The notes beneath the pieces were generated by a model. The model was not told the origin of the DNA. It searched no databases and saw nothing but the letters and a program-made list of their open reading frames with translations. From Salipiger mucosus DSM 16094 (GTDB lineage: Bacteria; Pseudomonadota; Alphaproteobacteria; Rhodobacterales; Rhodobacteraceae), in the NCBI RefSeq assembly GCF_000442255.1, contig NZ_KE557274.1:252467-316466 (forward strand): a stretch of 64,000 nt of DNA. Reading direction: 5' to 3'. Shown one piece after another: positions 17,935 through 25,872 of the stretch; positions within the stretch are counted from its first letter, which is position 1; each line of letters starts with the position of its first letter. The translations under genes and the position numbers were made by a program.

Positions 17935-20013
17935 TTAGAATTTCAGTGCGCCCGCAATAGCGTCAAAGTTTCCTTCGATCAATTCCTCGGACTCTGATTT
18001 TTTTTCATCACTATCCTTGGGCTGCTCAGGATCTGTGCCGTCAGAAGCAAGAGACTGGTCCGAAACCTCGAGATCAGCAGGGGGTTCTTCATCCTGGCCA
18101 TTCTGGGCCGTGTCCGGCTCGGGTTCCGCGAGGAAGTCGTCGACCTCGAATGCATCCGCGTCGGCGTCACCGAGATCGACGAAGCCAACGGACTGGTCCT
18201 CTGGCTCGGGTTCTGATTTTGGCGCGGAGGCAGGTTCCGTGACAGTCTCCGCGGTCGCGGCCGGTTCCGGCGTGTCTGCTTCCGGCTCGAGGCTGGACAG
18301 ATCGACGGTCAGGTCGTCACTCGGCTCGTCTCCGCCCTGGGCGGTGTTTTCCGAGGCCACGGGCGCAGGGTCGGATGTTGCCTCTTCGGCGGAGGGGGTG
18401 TCTTCCTCGCTCGCCGACATGTCGTCCAGGGCGGAGAGGTCGATATTCAGATCATCATCATCGGCCTCCACTCCGGCTTCGGGCTGATCGGGGACGTCCG
18501 GATCGCTTTCAGGATCCGCGTTTTCGTCAGGCAGCTCCGACAGGTTCACCTCGAGATCGCCGTCTTCCTCCGGTGCGGGAGCCGTCCCGCCATCTTGTTC
18601 CTTTTCAGGATCGGGGTTCTGCTCCTCAGCCGCCTCCGGATCCTCCGCAGCTTGGGCTGCCTCGGTGGGCTCGCTCTCTTCTTCTGGCGCGTCTGGCTCG
18701 AAAAGGGAGAGATCGATGTCGAGGTCATCGGAAGCGGGGGTGACGGCCTGCTCTTCGGCTTGCGGAGCAACCATGCTTTCCTCGGCCGGCGTATCCGCTG
18801 CCGTATCCGGCGCCGCGTTCGGTGTGACATCGGGAAGCCCGGGCTGATCCAGGAAATCCATGTTCTCGGCCTGCAACTCGCCGGCCAGGTCGTCGATATA
18901 GGCGCTGAAGTCCATGTCCGGCTCATCATCGCCAACCGTGTAGATCCGGTCATTCCCGTAGCCGGGGAACACCTTGTCGAGACCATTCACGTGCGGGGTG
19001 TCGATCATGGCCAGGGGGCGCGCCTTGCCGGGCGCATGGAAGGCCGAGACGACGTCCGAGAAGCGCGCCCCGCTGCCGTAGGTGCTGTGGCGCAGGCCGA
19101 GGGAAACTTTCCGACACCCGGTGAGGGCACCGTCGCCCATGTGAACGAAGTTCTGAAACAGAAGGGCCGCCTTTTCCTCGAGATGCCGGGAAAATTCAGG
19201 ATCGTTGCGGACCGTAAGACGCTTGCGCAGAACGCTCACGGGAATGACCTCCCAGAGGGTGTCATTTTCAGGATCTTTCAGGGAGGCGACCAGGTCGCGA
19301 CCGTTGACCTCATAGGTTCCCTCGATCTCGCCGGCCATCTCGATGTAGTGATCCTCGTCGAGAAACCGGGTCATACGATCACGGAATGTCTCGTTCGGGC
19401 CCACGAACACCCGGATCGACGAGGACATGCCGTCGGCTTCGGAGAACCCCCGGATCACGACGCTGTCTTCAGCGCTCCCGCGCTCTTCGAGGAACGTCTT
19501 GAAGGCCTGGAAGAACTCTTCGGGCGTGGTCGTCTTGCTGGCCTCCTCCGTCCGGACGATGTTGAACATCTGGATGAGGTCGCCGTTCTCCAGGCTCTCC
19601 GGAGCATCCACGAAGGCCTCGACATCATGAATGACTTCGGCTTCTTCCCGGGTTGCATTCCGAGACACGGTCACGAAACCATCCGATGAGAAGGTATCCT
19701 CACCATCGATCCCGGTGATCCGGCGCACATCGGTGAACATGATGACGCCGCCCGGCTCGACCGTGTCCGGAGCCTTCTCGAGCGGATTGACCTCCTTCAC
19801 CCGCGGGCTCCGCGACCAATCCCGGAACATGCGGACCTTCTCCGACGTGGCGAGGTCGGTGCCGACAACACTCATCTGCTCACCGACCTTTTCGAAGCGG
19901 TCGACACGCACCGACTTGATGCGGTCGATGATCCGCTCGTGCGGGGAGGCGCTCTTCTGCGCATAAGTCTTGTTCTGGGTGGCGATGGTCTTCAGGAGCG
20001 ATGCTGCTGGCAT
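17935..20013 (-). CDS. Acidic scaffold-like protein with a repeated DLxIDLSxL motif
   Basis: The start at ATG 20013 is preferred over a TTG at 20043. The N-terminal 390 residues form a folded alpha/beta region without known motifs. From about residue 400 to the end the chain is acidic, Pro/Ala-rich and probably disordered. It carries four copies of one short motif: DLDIDLSLFEP, DLEVNLSELPD, DLNIDLSALDD and DLTVDLSSLEP, near residues 430, 490, 523 and 570. Such spaced repeats usually recruit several copies of a partner. It is the first gene of the operon with the giant helicase and the PcfJ-like protein, so a DNA-processing or packaging partner is likely. No family recognised. Confidence 0.7.
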   Translation of the reverse strand: MPAASLLKTIATQNKTYAQKSASPHERIIDRIKSVRVDRFEKVGEQMSVVGTDLATSEKVRMFRDWSRSPRVKEVNPLEKAPDTVEPGGVIMFTDVRRITGIDGEDTFSSDGFVTVSRNATREEAEVIHDVEAFVDAPESLENGDLIQMFNIVRTEEASKTTTPEEFFQAFKTFLEERGSAEDSVVIRGFSEADGMSSSIRVFVGPNETFRDRMTRFLDEDHYIEMAGEIEGTYEVNGRDLVASLKDPENDTLWEVIPVSVLRKRLTVRNDPEFSRHLEEKAALLFQNFVHMGDGALTGCRKVSLGLRHSTYGSGARFSDVVSAFHAPGKARPLAMIDTPHVNGLDKVFPGYGNDRIYTVGDDEPDMDFSAYIDDLAGELQAENMDFLDQPGLPDVTPNAAPDTAADTPAEESMVAPQAEEQAVTPASDDLDIDLSLFEPDAPEEESEPTEAAQAAEDPEAAEEQNPDPEKEQDGGTAPAPEEDGDLEVNLSELPDENADPESDPDVPDQPEAGVEADDDDLNIDLSALDDMSASEEDTPSAEEATSDPAPVASENTAQGGDEPSDDLTVDLSSLEPEADTPEPAATAETVTEPASAPKSEPEPEDQSVGFVDLGDADADAFEVDDFLAEPEPDTAQNGQDEEPPADLEVSDQSLASDGTDPEQPKDSDEKKSESEELIEGNFDAIAGALKF

Positions 20014-20043
20014 GTCGGATCTCTGCAAAGGATTGTTGTTCAA

Positions 20044-20315
20044 GGCGTCAAGTGTCCGTGGATAGTGAAATCCACAAACATGAAGACGATAGCAGTGAAG
20101 CCGCCCCCGTAGGTTAGGTAGAGGTTAACTTGTGAAGAAATCCTGATCGTTTCTCCTAGTCGAGAACTTCTTCCCGACGGCCGTTCAGGGAGCCTCTCTT
20201 CGGGCGACTGCGAGAAGCCTCAGGTACGTTGCCGCGCTGTCGCTTCAGAGCGTCTCATGACAGTTCGTTGGTCGAATCCAGGTTGCCGACCATCCGGGGG
20301 AGGCATATATCCGCA
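20044..20315. other. Divergent intergenic region between the helicase operon and the exporter
   Basis: No gene is supported here. The region must hold the promoter of the minus-strand acidic-protein operon and the start of the plus-strand riboswitch transcript. I could not pick a convincing -35/-10 pair on either strand. Confidence 0.5.
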
Positions 20316-20358
20316 CCTAGGACGACCTCTCGGAAAATCACCATGCGGGACGACCCGG
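20316..20358 (+). promoter_or_regulatory. Guanidine-II (mini-ykkC) riboswitch
   Basis: Two short hairpins carry identical ACGA tetraloops: AGG-ACGA-CCT at 20319-20328 and CGGG-ACGA-CCCG at 20346-20357. The linker is 17 bases and the ribosome site aaggag follows directly at 20361-20366. Paired ACGR-loop hairpins just before an SMR gene define the mini-ykkC class, which binds guanidinium. Placement next to the ribosome site suggests control of translation: guanidine binding would release it. Confidence 0.85.
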
Positions 20359-20374
20359 CACAAGGAGTTCGACA

Positions 20375-20695
20375 ATGGCTTGGGCCTGTCTTTTTGCCGC
20401 CGGAGTGCTGGAAATTGTTTGGGCTTTTTTTATGAAGAGGTCCGCCGGCTTCTCTCTGATCACGCCGACTGCCATCACGGTTGGAACCATGATCGCGAGT
20501 TTCAGCCTTCTGGGGGTTGCGATGAAAACGCTGCCCCTCGGAACGGCATACATGGTCTGGACGGGGATCGGTGCGATTGGTGCGTTTGTTGTCGGTATTT
20601 TTGTACTCGGCGAGTCTGTCACGCTTGCGCGGATCGTCGCAGCACTTCTGATCACAGGCGGGATCCTGACGATGAAGCTGGGCAGTCCCACGTGA
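20375..20695 (+). CDS. gdx: SMR-family guanidinium exporter (Gdx/SugE)
   Basis: The protein has 106 residues and four membrane helices, the standard size of small multidrug resistance transporters. The membrane-embedded Glu is in helix 1 (AGVLEIVWAFFMKRS), and the Gdx/SugE subtype pattern KTLPLGTAYMVWTGIGAIGA is intact. Gdx proteins work as antiparallel dimers exchanging guanidinium for protons across the inner membrane. The guanidine-II riboswitch immediately upstream confirms the subtype. It is a single-gene unit ending at an 11-bp hairpin shared with the convergent gene. Confidence 0.92.
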   Translation: MAWACLFAAGVLEIVWAFFMKRSAGFSLITPTAITVGTMIASFSLLGVAMKTLPLGTAYMVWTGIGAIGAFVVGIFVLGESVTLARIVAALLITGGILTMKLGSPT

Positions 20696-20737
20696 ACTTC
20701 ACGGTGAATTGGCTTCCGACAGAAGAACCGCACGGCA

Positions 20738-20769
20738 GCTACCTCCGGGTAGGGACCTCCGGAGGTAGC
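20738..20769. terminator. Hairpin between convergent genes
   Basis: GCTACCTCCGG and CCGGAGGTAGC form a perfect 11-bp stem with a 10-base loop, between the exporter stop and the convergent glycosyltransferase stop. No T-run follows, so it may act as a weak or Rho-assisted bidirectional terminator. Confidence 0.55.
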
Positions 20770-20788
20770 AGCTTCACGCGCTGACGGG

Positions 20789-22651
20789 TCAGGCGGCCGT
20801 CAACTGGGCCAGAACACTGTCCCAGTCTCGCGGAGTGGTCTGGGCGATCACGTTGAGTGTCCCATACCACGGGTCGGAGTTGCCCTCGACGCCCCAGTAC
20901 CACATGCGCTCAGAGCCACAGGGCAGAAGCAGGGTCGCGTTTTCATGACCGACGGCGCCGGCCGCATGCGCTGTGGTGTTGTCGATGGTGATAACCCGGT
21001 CGAGCGCCGCGAGCTGAACAAGTGAGCCGTGCGGATCCGCCACGGGATCGACCTCGTGATCCTGAACGATCTTCATATCGGGGAAGGCTTTCCGGGCGCG
21101 TTCGAGTTCAACGCGGTTGTCGCCGTACTGCAAGCTCACCACGAAGGCGTTCTCGGGAAGCATTTTCAGGATCCTCTCGAGATCGATGGACCGTACGTAG
21201 CCCGACAGGCTGCCGGCGCTCTTCCAGGAAATGCCGAAGATCGGGCGGCCGGCGGCTTGTCCCCCGTACCGCTGCCGTTTCGCCCGGACAGTCTCCTCGT
21301 CCAGGGTCACATAGCCGCCGAACGCAGCATTTTCAGGATCACTGCCGCGAAGGTCAGAGAGGAACCGGCATAGATCCCCCAGGAAAACACATTCACCATC
21401 CTGCACGCGATGACGTCCATCGTCGAATTCCTCCTTGTCGATACAGGTGACCGCCAGGCTGTTGGCGCCCAGTGCCCTGGCGATCCGGCTCTCGGTGACG
21501 AAGAAGACCTCCTTCACTCCGAGCGTCGAAAGCGCTGCCGCGGCCATCGGAAGCAGCGCGAACTGGTCACCGACACCCTGCTCCTCCATGAGAAAGACCC
21601 GTTCGCGGCCGGCCAGGTTTTCGGGGGACGCGTTCTCGAGCGGCACCGCACCGCGGTTCGATTTCGGGTGGCGTGCGGCGTAGGGCTCCCAGGCCCGGTC
21701 ATAGTCGCCACGACGCAGAAGGAAGGAGCCCATAACCTTGCCGAGCGCGTTGGCCGCGTGATCGGAGACAAAGGAGGCCTCCTCGTAGGTGGCGAGCGCA
21801 TCGTCATCCCGGCCGAGGTCCTGTTCGATGTTGGAGCGTACCATCAGCCCGCGCTGGTAATCCTCGGGGCGCTGGAATTCATGATCCTCGAACTCCGCCA
21901 GCGCCTCATCGAATTTGCCGAGGACGCGAAGCGCGTTCATGCGCATGACGACCAGCTCGTCGCTGGCCTCCTCCTCGAGCAGCGTCCGGGCGCGGTCGAG
22001 AACGCTATGGTAGTCATGCATGAGCATGTCGGCCTTCACCCGGCCGAGGCGGGCCCCACGGGAGGATGGCGCGATCTGGTGAGCCCGAATAAAACAGCTC
22101 ACGGCTTCGTTGAAGAACTCGGCTTCAAGATATGTCTCGCCTGCGATCCGGTAGAGAGGTTCCGACCGGGCCCGCTCCGCCATATGCAGCACCGCGTCGG
22201 CGCAGACCTTGTGGCGGCCCATGCGGCGCATGAGCTCTGCGAACAGGGTGGCCATGGCCTCGTCGGTACTCCCGAGACGGATGGCTTCCTGGAACTCCTG
22301 CACCGCGGTGAACGGGTCGGCCATCAGGGTCCTGGCCTTGCCGATGCCGGCGCGGATCTCGTGACTGCCGGGCTTGAGCTTGGCCCCCTCCTGGAAGAAC
22401 TTCAGCGCGGTCTCTCCCTCCCGTTGGGACAGGGCCACCACACCGAGGATCAGCCACGGGTGGTGACTTTTCACGCCGGCCTGGACCACCTCCGAGGCGT
22501 TCCGGCTGGCGGTTGCTGCATCCTTGGCGGGGGAGGGGGCCTCGATGGCCCGATAGGCCTCGTGGATCTTGAGCGCGTTCTCCCCCTTGATGCCGTACTT
22601 CTTGGATGCCCGCGCAATCAGCGAGCGGCGTTCCTTCCGCGAATAGCTCAT
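20789..22651 (-). CDS. TPR protein with C-terminal glycosyltransferase domain
   Basis: The protein has 620 residues. Residues about 40-330 are tetratricopeptide repeats (for example HPWLILGVVALSQREGETAL and PLYRIAGETYLEAEFFNEAV). Residues about 350-610 form a GT-B type transferase half, with MEEQGVGDQFALLPMAAAAL, FGISWKSAGSL and the C-terminal DRVITIDNTTAHAAGAVG followed by LLLPCGSERMWY, as in heptosyltransferase-like TPR enzymes. Relatives add sugars to flagellins or other surface proteins. The gene follows the glycosyltransferase/FkbM gene by 14 bases and is probably cotranscribed. Substrate unknown. Confidence 0.8.
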   Translation of the reverse strand: MSYSRKERRSLIARASKKYGIKGENALKIHEAYRAIEAPSPAKDAATASRNASEVVQAGVKSHHPWLILGVVALSQREGETALKFFQEGAKLKPGSHEIRAGIGKARTLMADPFTAVQEFQEAIRLGSTDEAMATLFAELMRRMGRHKVCADAVLHMAERARSEPLYRIAGETYLEAEFFNEAVSCFIRAHQIAPSSRGARLGRVKADMLMHDYHSVLDRARTLLEEEASDELVVMRMNALRVLGKFDEALAEFEDHEFQRPEDYQRGLMVRSNIEQDLGRDDDALATYEEASFVSDHAANALGKVMGSFLLRRGDYDRAWEPYAARHPKSNRGAVPLENASPENLAGRERVFLMEEQGVGDQFALLPMAAAALSTLGVKEVFFVTESRIARALGANSLAVTCIDKEEFDDGRHRVQDGECVFLGDLCRFLSDLRGSDPENAAFGGYVTLDEETVRAKRQRYGGQAAGRPIFGISWKSAGSLSGYVRSIDLERILKMLPENAFVVSLQYGDNRVELERARKAFPDMKIVQDHEVDPVADPHGSLVQLAALDRVITIDNTTAHAAGAVGHENATLLLPCGSERMWYWGVEGNSDPWYGTLNVIAQTTPRDWDSVLAQLTAA

Positions 22652-22665
22652 GAAAATGTTCGTCC

Positions 22666-23919
22666 TTATTGGCTTGAGAAAAAATAGCTGGTGGTCGACG
22701 CGTTGCCGAAGTTGCCGCAGGGGCGGTAGCGATGCGCCCGGGACAGATGCTGGATGACGGGCATCACGTTGCCGCGGGCCATCTCCACCCAGACCAGGGG
22801 GCGCTGGGCAGAAATCTCGGCGGCCAGCGATTCAAGGATCTCCACCTCGTGGCCGGGCTGATTGATCGTGATGAGATCGACGGACTGGGTGTAGAGAAGA
22901 CCGGGTAGGTCCTCCCAGCAGGCACCAATCCCGCCCGTGTCGAGCCGACCGTCAGACCTGTTTATCCGGGCTGTATCCGTGACGATTCCCGCGGCTTCGG
23001 CATCTGGCTCGACCAGCATGAGCCGGTCCAGGGTCATGTGGTAGTCGAAGTAGAGAAGGTTGTTCCCCCGGTCCGCACCGACCTGGAGCACACGGAGAGG
23101 ACGATCCTTCCCGAAGCGGTCTTTCAGGGCATCCAGCGCTGGGCGCGCGAAGAACTCGCACTCCGTGTGCACGGCCTGGATCGGATCATCCGGGTTGGAA
23201 ATCGGCGCATGCAGCGGTTCGCCTTCGTCCGAGCCATGGGGCAGGGATGCAACAGCGGCGGCATTGCGGATCTGCTCGTACCACTGACGGTGCACTGTCT
23301 CGACCCAGTCACGGCCGGTGGCAGAACGGGGTCCGGAGCTGTGCTGACCGATCCGATTGATGAAGAAGATCGCCGGGCGCTTTGCACAGCGGAAGGTCTC
23401 CCACATCTGATAGTAGAGCTTGAAGTCCTCGCCGGCATTCAGGTCGACGTCGAAACCGAACCGCGCCACGCACTCGGTTTTCATGAAGGCGCCGATCTGG
23501 ATGGAGAAGTAGGGCTTCACCCCCAGGAACTCCTCGCGCGAGTTCAGCGACACCACCTGGCCTTCTCGGAGGACCGGCTCACCCTGCTGATCGTAGTTGC
23601 AGATGAGACCCCAGACCGCGTCCAGATCCGGCTCCGATTTCATGATGTCGCCAAAGGCTTCAAAGGCATTGGGCGCCAGGACATCGTCGGCATCGAGGAA
23701 GAACACCCATTCGACACCGGCCCGGGAGGCCTCCTGGATGGCCGAGTTGCGGCGGGCTGAACGCCCGTAGGTCCCGGCGGTGTCATCCATTCCGAACGGG
23801 ATGATCTCATCGAAGGGCCCCGTGGAGTAGGCTGCTGCGGCCCGGATTGAGGCCAGGCATTGCGTCTGGTACAGCTCCGCATGACCGGGGCCGATGGGCG
23901 TGATGACCGCACACTTCAT
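22666..23919 (-). CDS. Glycosyltransferase family 2 protein fused to an FkbM-like methyltransferase domain
   Basis: The protein has 417 residues. The N-terminal 230 form a GT-A fold: MKCAVITPIGPGHAELYQTQ, the EWVFFLDADDVLAPNAFEAF metal-binding DAD, and a later AGEDFKLYYQMW. The C-terminal 150 resemble FkbM methyltransferases: RVLQVGADRGNN as the SAM loop, LMLVEPDAEA for the acidic strand, and LITINQPGHEVEIL where family members usually have an acidic residue in IDVEGxE. That substitution (Asn-Gln) may weaken methyl transfer. It starts the two-gene operon with the TPR transferase. A role in decorating a surface polymer or protein is likely. Confidence 0.8.
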   Translation of the reverse strand: MKCAVITPIGPGHAELYQTQCLASIRAAAAYSTGPFDEIIPFGMDDTAGTYGRSARRNSAIQEASRAGVEWVFFLDADDVLAPNAFEAFGDIMKSEPDLDAVWGLICNYDQQGEPVLREGQVVSLNSREEFLGVKPYFSIQIGAFMKTECVARFGFDVDLNAGEDFKLYYQMWETFRCAKRPAIFFINRIGQHSSGPRSATGRDWVETVHRQWYEQIRNAAAVASLPHGSDEGEPLHAPISNPDDPIQAVHTECEFFARPALDALKDRFGKDRPLRVLQVGADRGNNLLYFDYHMTLDRLMLVEPDAEAAGIVTDTARINRSDGRLDTGGIGACWEDLPGLLYTQSVDLITINQPGHEVEILESLAAEISAQRPLVWVEMARGNVMPVIQHLSRAHRYRPCGNFGNASTTSYFFSSQ

Positions 23920-24041
23920 TCAGGGGTTCCTCTGTTCTTTGAGGAACCCTACCATGACGGTGTTAAGCGCGGATTATCGGGCGACGAACGCTCATGAGCA
24001 CTCACTTCCATAAAGAATATGCCTGAGGCATACACGTCCAG

Positions 24042-24081
24042 TATTTTTTGCACCCAAAATCGAAAGTGGGTGCAAAAAATA
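24042..24081. promoter_or_regulatory. 15-bp-arm inverted repeat, probable AbiEi operator
   Basis: TATTTTTTGCACCCA and TGGGTGCAAAAAATA are perfect inverted copies with a ten-base loop. The repeat ends about 75 bases before the abiEi start. It lies between divergent genes, so it is not needed as a terminator. AbiEi antitoxins repress their own operon by binding inverted repeats in this position. Confidence 0.6.
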
Positions 24082-24157
24082 TAACTGTTTAGATGTTAAA
24101 CTATTCTTTTGGCGCGCTGGAGAAGAGCTTGCGGTCGGGCAAAATATTGACCTCTGC

Positions 24158-24973
24158 ATGGATGTGTACAACTTGCGAAGCAGTCAAATGGTGAGCCGTG
24201 AAATGCTGAAGGTCGATCTCGACACCCTGTTCCACCGGAGTTCGACACGCGTCGACCAGGATTCAACTGTCGTCAGGGATCACCTGGCCGACGGAAAGAT
24301 CGTGCGATGGAGAGAACTTCTCGATCTCGGCGTCAGCGCCAATTCCCTTTCGGCAATGATCCGTCGTGGTGACCTGGACCGGATGGAGTGGGGAACTTAT
24401 CAACTCACTCCGGATCTGCGGCCCGATCCCGAGGAGACACCTGACGTTGAAGACGACAACATGTACCTCGAGCAATTCCAGGAAGTCATTCCGAAGGCTC
24501 CGAATGCCGTGATCTGCATGATGAGCGCAGTGGCCTACCACGGCCTGTCGCTGGATGTTCCCCACCAGGTCTGGATCGGGATTCAGCACGGCCGCCGCCC
24601 GCCGCGGCTCGACTACCCACCTGTGAAAGCGGTCAAATGGCGAAAGGCGGAGGCATTGAGCCTGGGCGTGGAGACCAAGTCATTCCAGGGGACGGATATC
24701 CGCATCACCAATCTCGAGCGCACGGTCACCGACATCTTTCGGTACTCATCAAACCTCCACGATCCCACGCTCCCCCGGAAAGTCCTGAAAACCGCGATGG
24801 AAAAACCGGAGTTCGACCGGGAGAAACTTGCGGACTACGCCCGTACCTTCTCGGTCAAGGATCGCATCTGGCAGGATGTGGAGATGCTCGACCTCATGGG
24901 GGGAGCGCCTCAGAGCCATCACGCTTCTTCATTTCCTGCCGGGTACCAAAGCAACGGACCCGGAATCGCATGA
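24158..24973 (+). CDS. abiEi: AbiEi-type antitoxin of a type IV toxin-antitoxin system
   Basis: The protein has up to 271 residues; starts at 24188 or 24203 would shorten it by 10-15. An N-terminal winged helix (GKIVRWRELLDLGVSANSLS then AMIRRGDLDRMEWGTYQL) is the AbiEi DNA-binding domain. The C-terminal part has the family pattern VICMMSAVAYHGLS then HQVWIGI and ITNLERTVTDIFRY. AbiEi counters AbiEii without direct binding and represses the operon. The stop overlaps the abiEii start (ATGA at 24970). The inverted repeat upstream is its likely operator. Confidence 0.88.
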   Translation: MDVYNLRSSQMVSREMLKVDLDTLFHRSSTRVDQDSTVVRDHLADGKIVRWRELLDLGVSANSLSAMIRRGDLDRMEWGTYQLTPDLRPDPEETPDVEDDNMYLEQFQEVIPKAPNAVICMMSAVAYHGLSLDVPHQVWIGIQHGRRPPRLDYPPVKAVKWRKAEALSLGVETKSFQGTDIRITNLERTVTDIFRYSSNLHDPTLPRKVLKTAMEKPEFDREKLADYARTFSVKDRIWQDVEMLDLMGGAPQSHHASSFPAGYQSNGPGIA

Positions 24974-25872
24974 AAAACATCGGCGCCTCGATCAAGGACA
25001 AGCTCAAACAGCAGGCCCGCCAACAACGGGTCACCATGGATTTCATGATGATCCGGTACGCCAACGAGCGCCTTCTCGGTCGCTTGGCCGCATCGCGCTG
25101 GGCCGATGACTACTGCCTGAAGGGCGGCATGCTTCTGCCGGCCTGGAATGACGGTGACATGTTCCGACCCACAGCCGACATCGACATCAATGGCCTGAAC
25201 GATGGTGATCTTGCCGGTTTCAAGGAAATGGTCCTGGCCCTGAGCCAGATGACGCCGGATGACCTCGGATACGACGACGGGATCGACTTCCTGACGGAAA
25301 CGGTGGCCGACACCTACCAGAGAGAAGGGGGCGCAGACGGCGGGAAGATCGAAATGAAGGCCAAGCTTCACACGTCACCGATCCCGGTGCGGATCGATGT
25401 AAGCTTCGGGAATCCGGTGACCCCGTCCGTCGATCATGGCGACTATCCGTGCCTGTTCCGAGCCGACAAGAAGACGCCGCTGCCGATGCCGAAGATCCAC
25501 ATGTATCCGCCGGAGACCGCGGTGTCGGAAAAGCTACATGCCCTGGCCAGTTTCGGATCCTTCAACACGCGCATCAGGGACTACTACGACCTGCACATCC
25601 TGTTCGAGAAGTTCGACTTTTCTGATGACATGCTCGCGGAAGCTTTCCAGAAGACCTTTGCCAAGCAGGAGCGCGACCTGCCGGATGACCTACCGGCGCT
25701 GTCCGAGGAATACGCCGAGGAGAACCGCGGCAAATGGGCCAAGTTCAACGAGAGCACCAACCTCAGGGACGCGGTTCCTGATTTCCACGATGTCGTGACG
25801 ACCATCAGGGACCGATTGACCACGCCGCTCGATCTCGCGCGAGAGGGCTCGGCCGGTTATTCGCCGGCCTGA
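24970..25872 (+). CDS. abiEii: AbiEii nucleotidyltransferase toxin
   Basis: The start at 24970 overlaps the abiEi stop by four bases; the 300-residue protein is full length. The nucleotidyltransferase core is visible: DDYCLKGGMLL, then RPTADIDINGL, the R-x-T-x-D-I-D motif, then a third acidic strand (IPVRIDVSFG) and the downstream helix YPPETAVSEKLHALASFG with the conserved Lys and RIRDYYDLHIL. AbiEii-type toxins add nucleotides to tRNA acceptor ends and arrest growth; the pair can serve abortive phage defence or plasmid stability. Its end overlaps the convergent gene's end by 16 bases. Confidence 0.9.
   Translation: MKNIGASIKDKLKQQARQQRVTMDFMMIRYANERLLGRLAASRWADDYCLKGGMLLPAWNDGDMFRPTADIDINGLNDGDLAGFKEMVLALSQMTPDDLGYDDGIDFLTETVADTYQREGGADGGKIEMKAKLHTSPIPVRIDVSFGNPVTPSVDHGDYPCLFRADKKTPLPMPKIHMYPPETAVSEKLHALASFGSFNTRIRDYYDLHILFEKFDFSDDMLAEAFQKTFAKQERDLPDDLPALSEEYAEENRGKWAKFNESTNLRDAVPDFHDVVTTIRDRLTTPLDLAREGSAGYSPA

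Noticed and set aside
24042-24081. Bidirectional intrinsic terminator
   Set aside because: It has T-runs on both sides, but the flanking genes diverge from it, so an operator role is more sensible.
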